This document shows positions 59,701-64,000 of a stretch of 64,000 nt of DNA, piece by piece. The stretch covers positions 13,521,001-13,585,000 of the forward strand of contig NC_088326.1 of the NCBI RefSeq assembly GCF_910592395.1, written 5' to 3'. Within the stretch, counting starts at the first letter, position 1. Every line of letters begins with the position of its first letter. The translations under genes were made by a program, and so were the position numbers. This DNA comes from Lineus longissimus (lineage: Eukaryota; Nemertea; Pilidiophora; Heteronemertea; Lineidae). The notes below the pieces were generated by a model that was given only the letters and a program-made list of their open reading frames with translations, was not told the DNA's origin and made no database searches.

Positions 59701-60590
59701 GATGTGAACACATTTAAAACAAAGAACCCGCTCTCGCCCTTGAAATTGGCATTCACTTCGTTTTGAAAGAGTTCCAATTTCTTTCGGATTTCAACTTCTG
59801 GCCGACATGGTGGTGGCGTCTATTGTCAACTTTTAAAGGCAAAGGGTGTGGCAAGATTAATTCACAACTTCCAGAATTATTCCTGCAGTAACTTTGTTTT
59901 GTAAAAGCTAAGCAGTGATATTCGAAATGGGGAAGAGGTGGCGGTCCGGGTATAGACAGACAGGATAACGGCAGACTGGTAATGTGCCGAGGACACATCA
60001 TGAGGGTGGCATCGACCAACATGTACCGTATTTACAGGGAATGTTGATTCTCTTTGTGATGACCTGCACAATAACATGGCACGTCCGGATCGCATGAAAT
60101 AAGCCTCGTTTGTTTATCCAACACAAGACATGACCACAATTAAGTGCATTTGGCAATTTCATCACTGTTTAATCTCAGGCGAATAATTTACCGTCGGTTG
60201 ATTTCCAATTCTGAATCTTGGAATGAAATTCCATTATTCTGATTGGGTAAAAATATCGGTGTGCCCCAGCTCCCAAGCGTCATGAGTATTTATAAGACAG
60301 TCACGTGAAAAGCGATTCACCAATCATCAACAACAAAACAAATTTAAGTGCAGTTCCTCGGACGGCTCGGATAATCAGTCTGACTTATGGAACTCTGCTT
60401 GATATGAGTGACCTCTTTCGATCATTTTAGTGGCTCACTGGAAAATTAGGATGCCAGACGACATCACCGTGTGGGCGATCGGCCACAAGTCAGGTGCCTG
60501 TACTGAGGAGGAGACTGTATGTCCATTTCAGACCTGCGACTGACTTGGTAAGAGTCAATGTAAAATGAAACCAAATAATGCAATGTATTA
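56799..60590. other. Intergenic spacer between OATP-B and SLC20
   Basis: Contains three copies of 'gaccatggtggtactatttc'-type sequence (about 56873-56965), a 122-bp duplication and no supported gene. The ORF at 59309-59653 shows no family features. Confidence 0.5.
57695..57943. repeat. 122-bp tandem duplication, 2 copies
   Basis: Copies start at 57695 and 57817 ('tcaataaactatattcctgc') and differ at only a few positions. Confidence 0.95.
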
Positions 60591-63500
60591 TCACACAAGT
60601 TCTCTTAATCCGGCAAAGATGGCCGCCGAGATGAGACCAGAAACCGGCAAAGTCACAATCCACGCCAACACGATATTTCGAAACACCGTCCAGTCCACAT
60701 TTTCCTTCGACCTGAATCTCCCTGTGCAGACGACAGAGCCGACCTTGCAGTGTGTGGTACTGATGGGGATACCGATATTAGAGGCGATCAGGACTGTCAA
60801 AGCTGTGCCGGTCTCGATGCAGAAACCACTGCAAATGTGAAATATAAAATGTGAAATCAACGCGATGCTTAAAGATGGGTTAGAAATGTCATGTCGTGGA
60901 CACAGCCACTAGGTCAACCTTCAATTCCATTCTTCCGTTTCGAAGGTTTGGCACTGAGATGCGAGATTGATGACCTTTTACTGAGAAGCAATGAACAAGG
61001 TTATAGTTGGTCATGCACGTTGTAAATGGCTGCATATTAGATAGTCACGAGAATCGGTGTGTAAGAGATACTCAACGCTCACTGAGAAATCCCTGTAGCA
61101 CTATTGGTGAGATTTGGGCGAACTGAAGGTACATGTACGTGGTCATTTAATCAGGGTCAGGGTTAGGATCATCTTACCTGGACGGTGTGACCTTAGTAAG
61201 GTCCTCTCCGAGCGTCTCAATGACCCTGCTTCCCAGCACCCACAGCCCAGCGCAGATGCCCACGCCCCCGAACGCCAGCAGCCAAAGAGGTGTGCTCGAC
61301 TCTTGAAGGACGGACCCCTCCGTGCTGACCAGCCAAATCCCAACCAAAGGACCAATGGCGTTGCTGCAAGAGAGGAAAATGTTATAGGAACTGCTTTCTC
61401 TGATTTCAGTAAGATCTAATGTCATTGACGGCCACACCAGGCCCTTTTTGTGTTAATTGGAGTGCAGCATTGTTTATATTCCAGAACCAAAGAGACAGGA
61501 CTCATGAGTGGTGAGGTAGTCTGGAGAAAGTCCTTGCTGTACCTGGGTATGTTTTATCATCAACGTACCTCACGTCATTTCCGCCATGCGCAAATGATCC
61601 AAATATGGCAGTGAGAATCTGAAGACTTGTAAATAGTGTTTTTGTTTCCACCCTGTCCTGGATGTTAGCAGTTCGTCTCTCTGATTGCTGCAAGTAAAAG
61701 CATGTTGTCACTATCACGAACAATGCCTGAAGCTCATTTGTCCCTTCACCATTATCTAGAGCGGTGGGATTTCTCTAGTCGTTCGCGCCTTGGTATTGTT
61801 TAAGAGTAGGCCCAGTCCATCCTAGCGGACTGTGGCCGTTCTCCGACCCGATCATCATTTATTGGCTCGGCAATTACTTCGAATATTTTCAGGTCATTTT
61901 GAAGGTACTGCCTCGATCAACTTTATATGCATGGGCATTCTTGGCAACCGGTGTAGCAGTAGAACTGAAATCTCCCCATGGAATAAGTATCAGGTGAAGT
62001 CAGAATGGTCCTTGGTGTGCATTGTTTGGAGAACAAAGGATACCATTATCCGCTTCAATCTCTAATCTATTGACGTGCATGGCCGCTACAGAACCATACA
62101 CCATTATCCGTCAGAACACACTGGGGCGGGACCGTTTTTCTATTTCAACACTTCATCGACAGAGGTTGAATGACTTGTCAACTTACCTTTTCTGGATCTT
62201 TCTTCTCGGTACTTATGGTCCCATAACCTTTGCTCTTTTGTTTCGGCTGTTGTAGCTGACGTAACACGTGATCACCGGGATCAACTCCAATGATGCTCTT
62301 TTGTTTCGGCTGTTGTAGCTGACGTAACACGTGATCACCGGGATCAACTCCAATGATGCTCTTTTGTTTCGGCTGTTGTAGCTGACGTAACACGTGATCA
62401 CCGGGATCAACTCCAATGATGCTGTGAGCCTGAAGAGATTTGAATAATCACGTGTCTCTCACGGTGCTTTAATATTGACATCGTCTCTAGTCAGAAGGAG
62501 TTGATTCTTATGCCACACAATTAAACACATGGATCAATGTCTATTTAGCTGACCAAGAATTAAGTCGAGAAAACCTCTTCCCGACCTATCTTTATAAATC
62601 ACGAGCCTGTCCGTTTCTTGAGGCCAGTTTCAACTTTAAATGGCAAATGAATCGCACAACAGACCAATATCGGACCAGATGGAATCGGAGAACTGACCAA
62701 TATCTGACCAGATGGAATCGGAGAACTGACCAATATCTGACCAGATGGAATCGCACAACAGACCAATATCTGACAAGATGCAACATGCCATGGAATTAGA
62801 TGTATATGGTTCTTACAGAAAGTCTCCCACTATCTATCCAAGCAGTGAACCTGTTTTCCTTTGTGGCAATTTTTTTTACCTTTGTACTGACCCTGGAGTA
62901 TTTCCTCGTCTCTTTGGGAACCAACACGGCCACCTCGACTGCCCCCGATGTCGTCCTCATATGCGAGACCGCCGCAGTGTCCTCTTTTGACTTTGTTTCG
63001 CATTTCCGGAGTGTGACGTCAGTGTCGCATTCTTCTAGATAAAAACAAAACGGCTCCCACATTAACTCTTCAGACGTCTGACAACGTTTTCAAAGTGGTC
63101 AGGGAAGGTCCCGATGAGTTGGCCCCTGCTGGCATGCTGAATGCCAGTAAAAAGTACAATACCTCAGTACGATGAGAATTTAAAGACCTGACAACGTACT
63201 TAAACCAGTCACCATTGCCTGACGATATCGGACAATGGCTTCACTCGGAGATCAGGAGCGAGGGCCAGAGTTCGGTCCTTTCATAACAACTTGTCGGTCA
63301 AATCGATGTTTTCATGTTTCAGTATGTCTATAAACTTGGAATCCGGTGCTTCAGTTTAGATCTTAAAAATTCCGCCGTGTTTTTAAAAAATGTCAATCAA
63401 ACCGTTCTAATTCCGATTAAAAATCACTATTTGACGATCAATGTGTGTCTCTTGACGTTCACTCGTGACACCCGAGTGGCTCATGCATGTTGACACAACT

Positions 63501-63832
63501 TGTCAGATAGGTCAGCTACTCGACAACTGAATGATAGGTTTTCAAGCATAAATTATTGTTTTTTAAGCACTTATAGTCTCAAGCAGCATTCTGGCACGTT
63601 CTTCGAGACGTTGCTGCCAGCAAATTTTGCAATACATGATGCGGACCCTGATGAGGGAGATATTTGTAACCTTTACCGCGAGCCTAACCCCAAACTCTGG
63701 TGGGATGCCTACCTAAAACTTTCACCCGCATCCTCGGTACAACCACACACCTGACCAGAACACCAACAATCAGCCCCGCACCGACAGTCAGCACCACACT
63801 GCCCCACAGCGGAATATTGTCGAACCCTAAAG
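60591..63832 (-). CDS. SLC20A: SLC20/PiT sodium-dependent phosphate transporter, C-terminal part
   Basis: Plasma-membrane Na+/inorganic phosphate cotransporter. Exons (minus): 63832-63713, 63034-62880, 62429-62187, 61687-61569, 61363-61178, 60828-60591. They join in frame to ~353 codons ending in a stop. The N-terminal half, with the first PiT signature, lies beyond the right edge. Seen here: GFDNIPLWG helix region, a long charged cytoplasmic loop, then the second PiT signature [18 protein letters not shown], followed by [33 protein letters not shown] and [12 protein letters not shown]. The loop exon holds three in-frame 21-aa repeats. An alternative donor (AGG|GTCAGT) would also keep phase at the end of the 63034 exon. 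Family identity is secure; PiT1 versus PiT2 is not resolved. Confidence 0.93.
62232..62420 (-). repeat. In-frame 63-bp tandem repeat in the SLC20 loop
   Basis: Three nearly identical 63-bp copies (62232-62294, 62295-62357, 62358-62420) inside one coding exon encode 21-residue units of the type [20 protein letters not shown] plus K. They lie in the large cytoplasmic loop, and the period keeps the frame. Confidence 0.95.
62652..62785. repeat. 33-bp tandem repeat, about 4 copies
   Basis: Unit around 'ccagatggaatcggagaact' and 'gaccaatatctga'. It lies in the SLC20 intron just before the loop exon. Open frames through it are repeat artefacts. Confidence 0.9.
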
Positions 63833-64000
63833 CTGCAAGAGAAACGGGGAACATTCATATAAGACTTCTTTATTGCTAATGTAGTCATGTAGGGTCGTTC
63901 TGGGATTATTGCCATGAACGTTGTCACCAGCAGGGAAATGAGCTGGTTGCAGGTCAAAACAAATATTAGTATGTTGTCAATAAAGCTTAGTGCATGGCTA
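63833..64000 (-). other. SLC20 intron running off the window
   Basis: Upstream of the acceptor at 63833 (CTTGCAG|CT). The first codon of the exon needs one base from a preceding exon, so the gene continues to the right. Nothing else is seen. Confidence 0.6.

Overview
The window is animal nuclear DNA. Its genes have many short exons with GT-AG introns, AT-rich introns, frequent minisatellites, tRNA-derived repeats and foldback or MITE-like elements. The gene set is IRS, EMC2, DNALI1, a CYP2-like P450, two OATPs and an SLC20 transporter. Short intergenic gaps and abundant tandem repeats suggest an invertebrate bilaterian, probably marine and perhaps lophotrochozoan or deuterostome. The sequence alone does not fix the phylum.

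Layout, left to right. (1) A minus-strand insulin receptor substrate gene (2113-15871, 10 coding exons, 1242 aa) with PH, PTB and many YxxM motifs. (2) EMC2 on the minus strand (19315-23817, 10 exons, 292 aa), head to head with DNALI1 on the plus strand (23983-26832, 6 exons, 258 aa); only 165 bp separate the start codons. (3) A small minus-strand gene (28597-32034, 3 exons) with a TATA box, encoding a 76-aa secreted six-cysteine peptide that I cannot assign to a family. (4) A CYP2-like microsomal cytochrome P450 (32724-37227, 7 exons, 496 aa) carrying an 830-bp foldback element in its last intron. (5) Two tandem minus-strand OATP/SLCO transporters (38643-45726, 747 aa; 51554-56798, 711 aa) with matching 11-exon structures. 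(6) The C-terminal half of an SLC20/PiT sodium-phosphate cotransporter (60591-63832), which runs off the right edge. Every exon set was joined by hand; reading frames and splice phases close in all of them.

The genes do not form one pathway. IRS is insulin signalling, EMC2 is ER membrane-protein insertion, DNALI1 is ciliary motility. The P450, OATP pair and PiT transporter are metabolism and transport genes; the P450/OATP neighbourhood could serve handling of lipophilic or anionic compounds, but that is only an inference.

The most striking pattern is that small tandem duplications repeatedly straddle exon edges (splice donors, acceptors or stop codons) in six of the genes. Their periods are mostly not multiples of three (34, 41, 67, 73 bp), whereas the two arrays lying wholly inside coding exons have periods of 30 and 63 bp. 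Other items of interest are the orphan cysteine-rich peptide, a 45-nt in-phase cassette exon candidate in EMC2, a second possible secreted peptide precursor at 46812, and the foldback element built from 15-bp repeats.
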